Source of the DNA: Sphingopyxis sp. CCNWLW2
Lineage (GTDB): Bacteria > Pseudomonadota > Alphaproteobacteria > Sphingomonadales > Sphingomonadaceae
Length of the DNA stretch: 64,000 nucleotides
Direction of reading: 5' to 3'
NCBI RefSeq assembly: GCF_037095755.1
Contig: NZ_JBAWKJ010000001.1
Coordinates: forward strand, 747,001-811,000
Below the pieces are notes generated by a model. The model made no database searches. It was not told the origin of the DNA and worked only from the letters and a program-made list of their open reading frames with translations. The translations under genes were made by a program, and so were the position numbers. How positions within the stretch are numbered: position 1 is the first letter of the stretch; every line of letters begins with the position of its first letter. This document shows, piece by piece, positions 17,158 to 26,324 of this stretch.

Positions 17158-17486
17158 CGCGGGGCGCGGGCGTGCCGCGCGATCAGTGCGTCGATCCGGT
17201 CGCGCTGGGGCAGGATGATACCGAGGAGCCCGGCGAGCGTCGCGGCGCCGAGCTTGCGCATCAGGCGCGAGCGATGAATTTCGACGGTGCGGTGACTGAT
17301 GCCGAGCTCCTGCCCGATCTGCTTGTTGGTGAGACCGCGCACGAGCCCGCCCACGACTTCGAGCTCGCGATGTGTGAGCTGTTCGATGAGAGGGGGCGAA
17401 TGCCGCGACCGCGCAGCGCGGTCCGGCGCGGGGCGGCGGATCGCGGCCTGTGGGTCTTCGCGGCGGGCTGTCGTCATGCGGTCCAT
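17154..17486 (-). CDS. Stand-alone LuxR-type helix-turn-helix protein
   Basis: A 110-residue protein consisting of an arginine-rich N-terminus and one LuxR/GerE DNA-binding domain (LTHRELEVVGGLVRGLTNKQ, then ELGISHRTVEIHRSRLMRKL). No receiver or sensor domain is present. The domain is close to that of FixJ at 17550-18164, downstream of which it lies after 63 bases. A TTACGTAA site is 44 bases upstream of the start. It converges on, and overlaps by 4 bases, the Nramp-like gene. Confidence 0.85.
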   Translation of the reverse strand: MDRMTTARREDPQAAIRRPAPDRAARSRHSPPLIEQLTHRELEVVGGLVRGLTNKQIGQELGISHRTVEIHRSRLMRKLGAATLAGLLGIILPQRDRIDALIARHARAPR

Positions 17487-17529
17487 CCTCCGATGGACAG
17501 TCGTCTAGCGCTCGGGCGTCCTGCGGTCG

Positions 17530-17546
17530 TTACGTAATGTCCGCAG
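17530..17546. promoter_or_regulatory. TTACGNAA-type motif upstream of lone LuxR gene
   Basis: TTACGTAATGTCCGCAG, with a perfect TTACGTAA palindrome. It lies between the fixJ stop and the LuxR-type gene, about 44 bases upstream of the latter's start. It could be a target of FixJ or of the LuxR protein itself. Confidence 0.42.
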
Positions 17547-17549
17547 ATT

Positions 17550-18164
17550 TCAGGCACCGAGTCCTGCGGCGAAGGCGAGCCGCAGCGCGTCGGACAGGCT
17601 GCGGACATCGAGCTTCGCCATGAGGTTCGCACGGTGGACTTCGACGGTACGCGGCGAGATGCCGAGGTCATAGGCGATGGTCTTGTTCGGCAGTCCCTGC
17701 GCGAGCCCTTCGAGAACCTCGCGCTCGCGCGGGGTCAGGATGCCAAGAACGACCTCGGCCTCGGCGGCGCGCGCCACCGCTCCATCGGCCGCCGCCATGC
17801 GGGCGAAAGCGGCCTCGATCGAGGCAATGAGCACCGCCTTTTCGAACGGCTTTTCGAGGAAATCGACCGCGCCGGCCTTCATCGCCCGGACCGCGATCGA
17901 GACGTCGGCGTGCCCGGTAAGGACGATCACCGGCATGGTAACCCCGCGCTCCAGCATCGCCTGCTGGACCTCGAGCCCGTCCATTTCGGGCATGCGCACG
18001 TCGAGCAGGACACAGCCTTCGGGCACGTGCCGGATTTCCTTCAGGAACAGCGCGCCATTGGCCCAGGTCTCGACCGCATAGCCCGAGGTCTTGAGCATGA
18101 AACTCGCCGACCGCCGGATCGCCTCCTCATCGTCGACGATATGCACGAGCTTCCTATCCGACAT
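17550..18164 (-). CDS. fixJ: FixJ-type response regulator
   Basis: A 204-residue two-domain regulator. The receiver has the acidic pair D11-D12 (VHIVDDEEAIRRS), phospho-acceptor D55 (VLLDVRMPEMDG) and Lys in FLEKPFEK. The LuxR-type output domain reads LTPREREVLEGLAQGLPNKT and DLGISPRTVEVHRANLMAKL, which is FixJ-like. It is the partner of FixL, whose gene overlaps its start by 11 bases. GGAGG lies 7 bases before the ATG at 18164. In rhizobia and Caulobacter, FixJ activates fixK and cbb3 genes when oxygen falls. Confidence 0.94.
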   Translation of the reverse strand: MSDRKLVHIVDDEEAIRRSASFMLKTSGYAVETWANGALFLKEIRHVPEGCVLLDVRMPEMDGLEVQQAMLERGVTMPVIVLTGHADVSIAVRAMKAGAVDFLEKPFEKAVLIASIEAAFARMAAADGAVARAAEAEVVLGILTPREREVLEGLAQGLPNKTIAYDLGISPRTVEVHRANLMAKLDVRSLSDALRLAFAAGLGA

Positions 18165-20028
18165 CATTTTCCTCCGCCTTCGCGCTCACCAGTGTGAAGT
18201 GAAATTCGGTCCCGCCGCCGGTGCGCGGCTCCATCCAGATACGTCCGCCATTGGCCTCGACGATCGTCCGGCAGATCGAGAGACCGAGTCCCATGCCTTC
18301 TGCCTTGGTGCTGACGAACGCCGTAAAGAGCTGCTCGGCGACCTCCGGCGTCACGCCCGGTCCGGTATCGGCGACGATCACGCGGACAAAGCCGCGCTGG
18401 TCGGGACGGCTCGTGACGGTCAGCTGCCGCACCGGACTGTCGGCCATCGCTTCGACAGCGTTGCGAATGAGGTTGATCAGCACCTGCTGGATCTGGACCT
18501 TGTCGACGAGCACCGGCGAGGCATAGGGATCGAGGTCGAAGCGCGGCTCAACGCTCTTCTCGCGCGCGCCCATCAGTCCGAGCACCGCCGCCTCGTTGAT
18601 GAGCACCGGCAGTTTCTCGATCGTCTTCTCGACCTCGCCGCGCGCCACGAAGTCGCGCAGGCGGCGAACGATATGCCCTGCGCGCAACGCTTCCTTCGCC
18701 GTATCGTCGAGCGCATCGCGGATCATCGGAATATCGTCGGGATCGGGATTGGCGAGCAGGTCGCGCACCGCTTCGACATAATTGGTGACCGCGGTAATCG
18801 GCTGGTTGAGCTCATGCGCGAGCGTCGAGGCCATCGTCCCCATCGCGCTGACGCGCGAAACATGGATCAGCTCGGACTGGAGCGATTCGAGCCGCGCCTC
18901 GGTCTGCTGGCGTTCGGTGAGGTCGCGGATGAAGCCGGTAAAGAGCGGGTGACTGTCGCTCGACGCCTCGCCGATCGACAATTCCATCGGAAAGGTCGAG
19001 CCGTCCCTGCGCTCGGCGAACACCACGCGTCCGATGCCGATGATGCGCTTTTCCCCCGTTTCGAGGAAGCGCCGGATGTAGGCATCGTGGCGCTCGCGAT
19101 CGGGTGAGGGCATCAGCCGGCTGACATTGACCCCGAGCAGCTCGGCCTCCTGATACCCGAACAGCCGCTCGGCGGCCGCGCTGAAGGACACGATCGAACC
19201 TTGATCGTCGATGACGACCATCGCGTCGGGCACCGTCGAGAGGATCGACCGGAGATGGCTTTCCTGCGACCGCAGCGCCTCCTCGGCGGCGCGCCGTCCG
19301 GTGATGTCCGAGACGACCTTGGCGAAACCGCGAAGATCGCCGCCCGCGGTGCGAAGCGCCGTGATAGAGACATCGGCGAGGAACTCGGATCCATCCTTGC
19401 GGACGCGCCAGTCCTCCATCTCGAGACGTCCCTCGCGCGCCGCAACGGCAAGGTCGCCCCCAGGTTTGCCGGCCGCGACGGCGTCGGGCGGATAGAAGAT
19501 CGCGGCATCCTTGCCGACAACCTCTTCCTCGCGCCAGCCCTTGAGGCGTTCGGCGCCCTTGTTCCAGATCGTCACGCGGCCTTCGGCATCGAGCAGGTAG
19601 ATCGCATGCCCCTGCGCGCCGTCGATGAGCAGATTGAGTTCCTCGGCGACCAGCGCCGCCTCGGCATCGCGCCGCGCAGCGCGATGGTCGCTTTCATGCA
19701 CGCGCCGCCGCATCCGCTCGAAGGCTTGCGAGAGCGCGACGATGCCGGCCGCGGTGACCAGAAACACTATGACCTCGACGAGATTATAGCTGCCGCCGTC
19801 CCGGAAGCCGGCGAAATAGAGACCAAGCCCAAGGGCTGGCGCGGTCGCAATCGATGCCGCCATCGGACCGGCATAGAAAGCGGCCGCAAGGATGGCGGGT
19901 GCGAAAAGCAGGAAGGATGCACTGCCGCCAAGCCAGGGAGTGAGCGCATAGCGGAGCAGCGCCGCAGCAGCGACAAACAGCAGCGCCAGCGCCAGGCGTA
20001 TCGCAAAAGGACGTTGTATCATCGACAT
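18154..20028 (-). CDS. fixL: FixL-type haem-PAS oxygen-sensing histidine kinase
   Basis: With the start at 20028 the protein has 624 residues: a membrane domain (about 10-100), PAS 1 (about 130-245), PAS 2 (about 258-372), HisKA with H405 in TLAHELNQP, and an ATPase domain (N523, DTGPGV, GMGLGLS). PAS 2 matches the FixL haem domain: H314 in RERHDAYIRRF is the expected proximal haem ligand and R334 in IIGIGRVV the expected distal Arg that reads O2. GGAGG lies about 11 bases before 20028. An in-frame ATG at 20169 would add 47 unlikely residues. Confidence 0.93.
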   Translation of the reverse strand: MSMIQRPFAIRLALALLFVAAAALLRYALTPWLGGSASFLLFAPAILAAAFYAGPMAASIATAPALGLGLYFAGFRDGGSYNLVEVIVFLVTAAGIVALSQAFERMRRRVHESDHRAARRDAEAALVAEELNLLIDGAQGHAIYLLDAEGRVTIWNKGAERLKGWREEEVVGKDAAIFYPPDAVAAGKPGGDLAVAAREGRLEMEDWRVRKDGSEFLADVSITALRTAGGDLRGFAKVVSDITGRRAAEEALRSQESHLRSILSTVPDAMVVIDDQGSIVSFSAAAERLFGYQEAELLGVNVSRLMPSPDRERHDAYIRRFLETGEKRIIGIGRVVFAERRDGSTFPMELSIGEASSDSHPLFTGFIRDLTERQQTEARLESLQSELIHVSRVSAMGTMASTLAHELNQPITAVTNYVEAVRDLLANPDPDDIPMIRDALDDTAKEALRAGHIVRRLRDFVARGEVEKTIEKLPVLINEAAVLGLMGAREKSVEPRFDLDPYASPVLVDKVQIQQVLINLIRNAVEAMADSPVRQLTVTSRPDQRGFVRVIVADTGPGVTPEVAEQLFTAFVSTKAEGMGLGLSICRTIVEANGGRIWMEPRTGGGTEFHFTLVSAKAEENDVG

Positions 20029-20357
20029 CGACCGCGCGGCCTCCGCCCGCGCTGCAAAGGCGCCGCCGCCCTCGCGGTGCGCCTTCCCCCGATCACCGTC
20101 CATAGCGGCTTTTGGCGGGGCGCGAAACGCCCGGCGCGTTCGCGATCCGTATTGTTCCTTAAGGGACATCCCGCTTCGCTAGGGCGGTGTGCGCCGTGCG
20201 CCCATGCGGGAATCTACGGATAGGAGGAACCCGCCCGCGATATCAAAAGCGGCACGCGGATCGTCGCGCCTCGCCCGTCCCGTCCAGCTCGGCCCCGCGC
20301 GGCGGTCCATTGCTCCCGCGCTAAAATCCGGCAGCGGCCCTTCGTTCAGGATGTCAC

Positions 20358-20942
20358 ATGCAGACCAGACGGATCACGCTCATCGACGGACATCCCGACC
20401 CCGATCCGGGACGGTTCGTCCATGCGCTGGCCGATACCTATGCGGCGGCGGCGCTGGCGGCGGGTCATGAGGTCCGCCGCATCGCGGTTGCGGAGCTCTC
20501 GTTCGATTTGCTCGAAAGTCGCGCCGAGTGGGAAGAAGGTCCGCTTCCGCCCGCGATCGCCGAGGCGCAGGACGATATTGCATGGGCCGAACATCTGGTG
20601 ATTTTCTACCCGCTCTGGCTCGGAGACCTGCCCGCTCGCCTCAAGGGCTTCTTCGAACAGGTGATGCGCCCGGGCTTCGCGTTCGCGCCCAAGGCGAACG
20701 GCTTGCCCGAAAAACGCCTCAAGGGCCGGACGGCCCATATCGTCGTGACGATGGGGATGCCCGCGCTTTTCTACCGCTTCTTTTTCCGCGCGCACAGCCT
20801 GCGCAGCCTCGAGCGCAACATTCTGCGCTTTGTCGGCATCGCGCCGACCGAACGCAGCATCGTCGGCAATGTCGAGGGCGATCCCAAGCACCGCACCATG
20901 TGGCTCGAGACAATGGCCGAACATGGCGCGGCGGGCCGCTGA
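20358..20942 (+). CDS. NAD(P)H-dependent flavin oxidoreductase (NQO1/KefF-like)
   Basis: A 194-residue flavodoxin-fold protein. It shows the early FMN/FAD loop (LIDGHPDPDPGRFVHAL), the block HLVIFYPLWLGDLPARLKGFFEQV and the VVTMGMPALFYRF stretch typical of quinone reductases of the NQO1/MdaB/KefF group. It probably carries out two-electron reduction of quinones with NAD(P)H. It is divergent from fixL, with a TACGGATAGGAGG stretch in the gap, and is followed after 48 bases by the beta-CASP gene. Confidence 0.88.
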   Translation: MQTRRITLIDGHPDPDPGRFVHALADTYAAAALAAGHEVRRIAVAELSFDLLESRAEWEEGPLPPAIAEAQDDIAWAEHLVIFYPLWLGDLPARLKGFFEQVMRPGFAFAPKANGLPEKRLKGRTAHIVVTMGMPALFYRFFFRAHSLRSLERNILRFVGIAPTERSIVGNVEGDPKHRTMWLETMAEHGAAGR

Positions 20943-20990
20943 GCCGATGCAAGGTCGTCGATCCCATCCGCGAAAGAAGGGCAGCTAGTC

Positions 20991-22607
20991 ATGGCCAATA
21001 CCGAAACGCCGCTGACGATCCAATTCCATGGTGCCGCCGGAACCGTCACCGGCTCGTGCATGGAACTCACGCTCGGGCAGTACAGAATCCTGATCGATTG
21101 CGGATTGTTCCAGGGATCGCGAAGCCTCGAAACACTGAACCATGGCGCGTTCGCGTTCGAGGTCGGCAAGATCGACGCCGCGCTCCTGACCCATGCCCAT
21201 ATCGATCATTGCGGGCTGTTACCGAAGCTCGCGAAGGAAGGCTATCACGGCTCCGTCTGGTGCACCGCGCCCACCGCAGACCTTCTCGAATATATGCTCG
21301 CCGACGCGGGGAGAATTCAGGAGAGCGACACCGCGCGCCGAAACCGCCGCTATGACCGCGCCGGCGAAGCGATGTTCGAGCCGCTCTATACCGAGGCCGA
21401 TGGCCTTCGCGCCTGGCGACTCGCCGAGCCGGTCGGACTTGGGACATGGTTCGAACCCGCGCCGGGTTTCCGGGCGCGGCTGTGGAACGCCGGCCATATC
21501 CTGGGTTCGGCCTCGGTCGAACTGGAAGCCGGCGGGGTGCATCTGCTCTTTTCCGGCGACATCGGCCCCGACAACAAGGCGTTTCACGACGATCCCGCAG
21601 CGCCGGAGGGCATCGATTTCCTCATATGCGAAGCGACCTATGGCGACCGCACGCGGCCCAAACTCTCGATCGAACAGCGCCGCGCGCTACTCGAAACCGA
21701 AGTCAAAGCGGCTCTCGCGAGGGGCGGGAATCTCGTGATCCCGACCTTTGCGCTCGAACGCACGCAGGAACTGCTGCTCGATCTCGCGCGCCTTGCCGAC
21801 GCGAACCGCATCCCCAATGTGCCTATCTTCGTGGACTCGCCGCTCGCGAGCCAGGCGACGAAGGTGTTCGCGGCCCATGCTGCCGAGCTCGAAGATGTCG
21901 AAGGCGCCGACATCTTCCGGCATCCCTCGATCCGCTATGTCGAGGATGTCGCCGAATCGATCCGCCTCAACAGCGTGTCGGGCGCCATCATTCTCGCTGC
22001 CTCGGGCATGTGCGAGGGCGGGCGCATCCGCCACCATCTCGAGCATAATCTTCATCGGCGCCAGTCGACGATCCTGTTCGTCGGGTTCCAGGCGCGCGGA
22101 TCGCTCGGGCGAGTCATCCTCGACGGAGCCGGGCGCGTGCGGATTTCTGGCAAGGACATCAATGTCCGCGCCGCCGTCCGGCGCATCGACAGCTATTCGG
22201 CGCATGCCGACCGCGACGAGCTCGCGGCATGGATACGCGAACGTCACCCGATCCGTGGCGGACTTTTTCTGGGTCATGGCGAGAGCGAATCGATCGAAGC
22301 GCTGCGCACGCTCGTCCAATCCGAAACGCCCCGCCTCGCCGTCGTCGCTCCGGCGATCGGGGAGACTTTCGCGCTCGCCCCCGGCGCACCGCCCAAGCGA
22401 ATCCGGACCGGACGCGTCGATATCGCCCGGCTCGCGGGTGAAGACTGGCAGAATGACTACGCCGATTTCGCCGCCAATCTGAAGCACAACCTCGCGCACA
22501 TCCGCAGCGAGGAAGGGCGGCGCAAGGCGCTCGACGAGATGCGGCGGGTGCTCGCCAACTATGAGGCGGCGCGCTCCCAGCAGAAGCGGCGGCGCCGCGC
22601 GGCATAG
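20991..22607 (+). CDS. MBL-fold beta-CASP ribonuclease (CPSF-type)
   Basis: A 538-residue metallo-beta-lactamase-fold protein. Zinc ligands are in THAHIDHCG (H68, H70, D72, H73) and in GHILGSASVE. A beta-CASP insert (GNLVIPTFALERTQELL, DSPLASQATKVF, AASGMCEGGRIRHHL) is followed by the C-terminal SAHADRDEL motif and an RMM-like tail. Such proteins are RNA exo/endonucleases. In other proteobacteria close homologues sit in hypoxia or stress regulons next to universal stress and alcohol dehydrogenase genes, as here. Confidence 0.92.
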   Translation: MANTETPLTIQFHGAAGTVTGSCMELTLGQYRILIDCGLFQGSRSLETLNHGAFAFEVGKIDAALLTHAHIDHCGLLPKLAKEGYHGSVWCTAPTADLLEYMLADAGRIQESDTARRNRRYDRAGEAMFEPLYTEADGLRAWRLAEPVGLGTWFEPAPGFRARLWNAGHILGSASVELEAGGVHLLFSGDIGPDNKAFHDDPAAPEGIDFLICEATYGDRTRPKLSIEQRRALLETEVKAALARGGNLVIPTFALERTQELLLDLARLADANRIPNVPIFVDSPLASQATKVFAAHAAELEDVEGADIFRHPSIRYVEDVAESIRLNSVSGAIILAASGMCEGGRIRHHLEHNLHRRQSTILFVGFQARGSLGRVILDGAGRVRISGKDINVRAAVRRIDSYSAHADRDELAAWIRERHPIRGGLFLGHGESESIEALRTLVQSETPRLAVVAPAIGETFALAPGAPPKRIRTGRVDIARLAGEDWQNDYADFAANLKHNLAHIRSEEGRRKALDEMRRVLANYEAARSQQKRRRRAA

Positions 22608-22696
22608 ACAAAATCCTCGCAACCGGCGGGTTCCACGCGATCGAGGCCGCCAAGACAAAGGTCCGGACGCCCCGCCACATACAAAGGAGACATCGC

Positions 22697-23764
22697 ATGA
22701 AAGCCCTCGTCTATAACGGCCCCGGCCTGAAAGCCGTCGAGGAGCGGCCGGTGCCTCAGGTGCAGGACGCGGGCGACGCGATTGTGCGCATCACCAGGAC
22801 GACCATTTGCGGCACCGATCTGCACATATTGAAAGGCGATGTCCCGAGCTGCGAACCGGGGCGCATCCTCGGGCACGAGGGCGTCGGTATCGTCGACAGC
22901 ATCGGGACGGGCGTGACCGTTTTCGCGCCCGGCGACCATGTTCTGATCAGCTGCATAACCGCGTGCGGCCGCTGCGACTATTGCCGTCGGGGCATGCCAT
23001 CGCATTGCACGACGGGCGGCTGGATCCTCGGCAACATCATCGACGGCACGCAGGCAGAATATGTTCGTATCCCACATGCCGACACGAGCCTCCATGCCAT
23101 CCCCGAGGAGGCCGGCGAGGATGCGCTGGTCATGCTCAGCGACATCCTGCCGACGGGCTTCGAATGCGGCGTGCTCAACGGCAAGGTCGCGCCGGGATCG
23201 ACCGTCGCGATCGTCGGCGCGGGTCCGATCGGCCTTGCCGCGCTGCTCACGGCGCAGCTCTTCTCGCCCGCCCGGATCATCATGATCGATCTGGACGAGG
23301 CGCGCCTCGCCATCGCGCGCCGGTTCGGCGCCACCGACACGATCAACAGCGGCACACGCGACGCCGCGGCGGCGCTGATGGAGATGACGGATGCGCGCGG
23401 CGCCGACACGGTGATCGAGGCTGTCGGCGTTGCCGCCACCTTCGAACTTTGTCAGCTGCTTGTCGCAGCCGGGGGAACGATTGCGAATGTCGGCGTGCAT
23501 GGCGCCAAGGCCGACCTGCACCTCGAACACCTCTGGTCCCGCAATATCACGATCACGACGCGATTGGTCGATACCGTCTCGACGCCGCAGCTCTTGCGGA
23601 TGGTCGAGGCGAAACAATTGGATCCCGGAGAGCTTGTCACCCATCATTTTGCGATGGCCGACATGATGGACGCATATGAGGTCTTCTCGCGGGCGGCCGA
23701 GACCAAGGCACTGAAGGTCATCATCGAAGCCGACGATCCGCGCACGGCGAGGCCTGCAGCGTGA
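22697..23764 (+). CDS. Zinc-dependent alcohol dehydrogenase, second copy
   Basis: A 355-residue MDR-family dehydrogenase. Catalytic-zinc residues lie in TICGTDLHILKGD and LGHEGVG, and the structural-zinc cysteines in ACGRCDYCRRGMPSHC. A canonical nucleotide fold VGAGPIGLAALL is followed by DLDEARLAIARRFGA, where the Asp suggests NAD. AAAGGAGA precedes the ATG. It is a different subfamily from the enzyme at 7526 and resembles the class often found with beta-CASP and universal stress genes. Its stop overlaps the next gene's GTG. Confidence 0.93.
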   Translation: MKALVYNGPGLKAVEERPVPQVQDAGDAIVRITRTTICGTDLHILKGDVPSCEPGRILGHEGVGIVDSIGTGVTVFAPGDHVLISCITACGRCDYCRRGMPSHCTTGGWILGNIIDGTQAEYVRIPHADTSLHAIPEEAGEDALVMLSDILPTGFECGVLNGKVAPGSTVAIVGAGPIGLAALLTAQLFSPARIIMIDLDEARLAIARRFGATDTINSGTRDAAAALMEMTDARGADTVIEAVGVAATFELCQLLVAAGGTIANVGVHGAKADLHLEHLWSRNITITTRLVDTVSTPQLLRMVEAKQLDPGELVTHHFAMADMMDAYEVFSRAAETKALKVIIEADDPRTARPAA

Positions 23765-24414
23765 CGCAGCGCATGAAAGAGATCGCGCGGACCATCGTCG
23801 AACTGCAGGTCGAACTCGATCGCGAGATCGAATTTCGGCGAAGGGCGCTGGGCGTCCGGGTTCATGACCGGCTCGTCGAGTTCGAACGCGGCATCGTGAT
23901 CGAACAGAGGAAACTCAAGACGAGCGTGCGGGCGTTTCTCGCCCGCTCCTCCTTCGGTGTCATCATCACCGCGCCCGTCATCTACTCGATGCTGCTTCCG
24001 CTGGTCCTGCTCGATATCTGGATCAGCGTCTACCAGGCCATCTGTTTTCGCGCCTATGGGATCGCCCGTGTCGAGCGACGCGACTATATCGCGTTCGACC
24101 GGGGTCGCCTCGCCTATCTCAACTGGGTCGAAGCGCTGAATTGTGCCTATTGCGCCTATGCCAATGGCGTGATCGCCTACGCCCGCGAGATCGGAAGCCG
24201 GACCGAGCAATATTGGTGCCCGATCAAGCATGCGCTCAGGATCAGCGATCCGCACCAGCGCTATTATGAGTTTCTCGAATTCGGCGATGCCGAGGGGTAT
24301 CGGACGCGTCTCGCCGCGTTCCGCGAGCTGCTGGCCGCGGACGGCGACGATATCGCCGCCGGGACCCGCGCCGCGTCACCGCGACCGGAAGCGGAGGAAC
24401 AGACGAGTCCGTAG
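23761..24414 (+). CDS. Conserved membrane protein with YWCPIKHA motif (function unknown)
   Basis: A 217-residue protein starting at GTG in a GTGA overlap with the dehydrogenase. A helical, charged N-terminus (about 1-60) is followed by a hydrophobic pair (GVIITAPVIYSMLLPLVLLD) and a cytosolic domain containing WVEALNCAYCAYANG and the striking YWCPIKHA motif near residue 149. The cysteines and histidine could bind metal or haem. The family function is not known to me. Coupling to the dehydrogenase suggests a shared process. Confidence 0.75.
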   Translation: MTQRMKEIARTIVELQVELDREIEFRRRALGVRVHDRLVEFERGIVIEQRKLKTSVRAFLARSSFGVIITAPVIYSMLLPLVLLDIWISVYQAICFRAYGIARVERRDYIAFDRGRLAYLNWVEALNCAYCAYANGVIAYAREIGSRTEQYWCPIKHALRISDPHQRYYEFLEFGDAEGYRTRLAAFRELLAADGDDIAAGTRAASPRPEAEEQTSP

Positions 24415-24486
24415 AATCCCGCAATGCGGCGCTTGCGGCACGGCGTTATGCCTGCTCCCGACGCAATTTCCGCAAAGGAGACGATA

Positions 24487-25044
24487 ATGATTGCGACCGA
24501 CGCGCCCGGCCGACCCGTGCAGAGCGGCCTCTGGAAGGAAATCTCGGTGCTCGAGATCGGGGTGGCGGTGTGCCTCCTCATCCTGTTCGTCCTCTCGCGC
24601 ACCTTCCTCGAGACGATCGCCGCCATCTACATGCTGGTCGCCGCGATGCTGTTCGCCGCGCTCGTCCAAGGCCGCATGGCGGCGACCTGCAATGACCGGC
24701 TGGACCGGCGGCTATGGCTCGCAAGCGCGCTCGCCTGCCTCGTCCAGGCGATCATCCTGTTCGTCGATCCGCTGCTCGGGGGTTATCATACCGCCATGGC
24801 GATGGCGGGTATTCTCGCCGCTGGCGCGGCGGCGCGGCTGACGCTTGCCCTCGTGCGGGGCCATGCGGGCCGCGGCTGGCTCTATCTCTCGGGCGCGGTC
24901 AGCATGATGGTATCGCTCGCGATCGGATTCGCCTGGCCGTTCGCCTCGATCGTCCCCGCGGCGCAAAGCCTCACGCTCGACCTGCTCGCCGTCGCGGCGA
25001 TGCTGGCGAGCGTCACCGGAAAGGCCCCGGCATGTTCGAGATGA
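24487..25044 (+). CDS. HdeD-like small multi-span membrane protein
   Basis: A 185-residue protein with about six membrane helices (VLEIGVAVCLLILFVLSRTF, IAAIYMLVAAMLFAALVQG and others). The hydropathy pattern resembles HdeD/DUF308 acid-resistance membrane proteins, but the match is by pattern only. AAAGGAG lies 7 bases before the ATG. The end overlaps the next gene by 13 bases. Confidence 0.7.
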   Translation: MIATDAPGRPVQSGLWKEISVLEIGVAVCLLILFVLSRTFLETIAAIYMLVAAMLFAALVQGRMAATCNDRLDRRLWLASALACLVQAIILFVDPLLGGYHTAMAMAGILAAGAAARLTLALVRGHAGRGWLYLSGAVSMMVSLAIGFAWPFASIVPAAQSLTLDLLAVAAMLASVTGKAPACSR

Positions 25045-25406
25045 TCAAAACGAACGACGACGTGCTCGCCGTCCGTATAGAGGGCAAGATCACCGGGGCA
25101 GAACTGGCCTCGATCATGGACCGGCTCGACGCCACGATGGCGGCGAACGAGACGGTGCATGTCTATGCAGAGACGCGGTCGATCGACGGTATCGAGATCA
25201 GCGGGATGGGCGCTCATATCGCGCGCGCCGCGCCCCTTTTCGCAAAGCTCGACCGGTTCGGACGCGTCGCGGTCGTCGCCAACCAGTTATGGATCCGGGC
25301 CCTCACGCGGATCGAAAGCGCCCTTCTGCCGCATATCAGCTATAGGGTGTTCAAGCCCGAGGATCGCGGCGCGGCGCTGATGTGGGTCGAAGGGCGCGAC
25401 GGATGA
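25032..25406 (+). CDS. SpoIIAA-like STAS/SEC14-type domain protein
   Basis: A 124-residue soluble protein starting MFEMIKTNDDVLAVRIEGK. It fits the SpoIIAA-like (DUF3478) family: alternating strands and helices with IEGKITGAELASIMDRLD and ending YRVFKPEDRGAALMWVEG. Family members may bind lipids or act in stress signalling; this is not established. It is embedded between two membrane protein genes, overlapping both, so co-translation is likely. Confidence 0.82.
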   Translation: MFEMIKTNDDVLAVRIEGKITGAELASIMDRLDATMAANETVHVYAETRSIDGIEISGMGAHIARAAPLFAKLDRFGRVAVVANQLWIRALTRIESALLPHISYRVFKPEDRGAALMWVEGRDG

Positions 25407-26134
25407 CTGGCACCCTTCTGCCCGGTCCCTGGCCGTCGGCACGCGGCGATCACCGCGAAGCCCATCTCGTATCGCGGACGGGGTGGCTGCGGGCAGCCGT
25501 GCTCGGCGCGAACGACGGGATCGTCTCCACCGCAAGTCTTATCATCGGCGTCGCGGCGTCGGGTGCCACCCGTCAATCGATCCTGGTTTCGGGGGTTGCC
25601 GGCCTCGTTGCCGGCGCCATGTCGATGGCGGCCGGCGAATATGTGTCGGTCAGTTCGCAGGCCGATACCGAGCGGGCGGACCTTGCCCGCGAAAAGAGAG
25701 AGCTGGCGAGCGACCCCGCGGCTGAACGCGACGAGCTGGCCGGCATTTATGAACGACGCGGCCTCGATCCGGAAACCGCGCGCATCGTGGTCAACCAGAT
25801 GACCGCGTTCGACGCGCTCACGACGCATGCGCGCGACGAACTCCATATCACCGACATGACGGCCGCGCGCCCGGTCACCGCGGCGCTGGCGTCTGCCGCC
25901 ACCTTTACCGCCGGCGCGTCGCTGCCGCTCCTCGTCGCCGCGCTGGCGCCGACGACAGGGATCGTTGCACTCGAAGCCATCGGGTCGCTGCTGTTCCTCG
26001 CCGCGCTGGGATGGCTCGGCGCATTTGCAGGTGGCGCCGCGCCCGCCCGTCCGGTTGCACGCGTCATATTCTGGGGGGCGCTTGCGATGGCCATCACGGC
26101 CGGAATCGGCCGGCTGGTGGGCACGGCTGTCTGA
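25403..26134 (+). CDS. VIT1/CCC1 family iron/manganese transporter
   Basis: A 243-residue membrane protein. It has the family's first helix LRAAVLGANDGIVSTASLIIGVA, then AAGEYVSVSSQADTERADLAREK with the charged cytoplasmic metal-binding helices, and three further helices. VIT/CCC1 proteins move Fe2+ or Mn2+ out of the cytosol. The ATG at 25403 overlaps the preceding stop (ATGA). It is the last gene of a five-gene run from the dehydrogenase at 22697. Confidence 0.92.
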   Translation: MTGTLLPGPWPSARGDHREAHLVSRTGWLRAAVLGANDGIVSTASLIIGVAASGATRQSILVSGVAGLVAGAMSMAAGEYVSVSSQADTERADLAREKRELASDPAAERDELAGIYERRGLDPETARIVVNQMTAFDALTTHARDELHITDMTAARPVTAALASAATFTAGASLPLLVAALAPTTGIVALEAIGSLLFLAALGWLGAFAGGAAPARPVARVIFWGALAMAITAGIGRLVGTAV

Positions 26135-26324
26135 CGGACATGGGCGGACCCCGCCCCGATCTTAGAACAAATGATCGGGCGAGGCAGCCTTTTCGCACCT
26201 GCACGGTTACCTGTTTCATGACGGCCGCGGACAAACCATCGAAGCATGTGCGGCTCCCGGCCGCTTGGGCCACCCTGCACGCATGTGGAAATCCGGGCGC
26301 CGGTCGTAGTGGAACGGGAGCAAC

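Noticed and set aside
20150..20357. TTCCTTAAGGGA and TACGGATAGG in the fixL/quinone reductase gap as copies of the TTACGNAA motif
   Set aside because: They share only short cores with the other sites; kept out to avoid overfitting.
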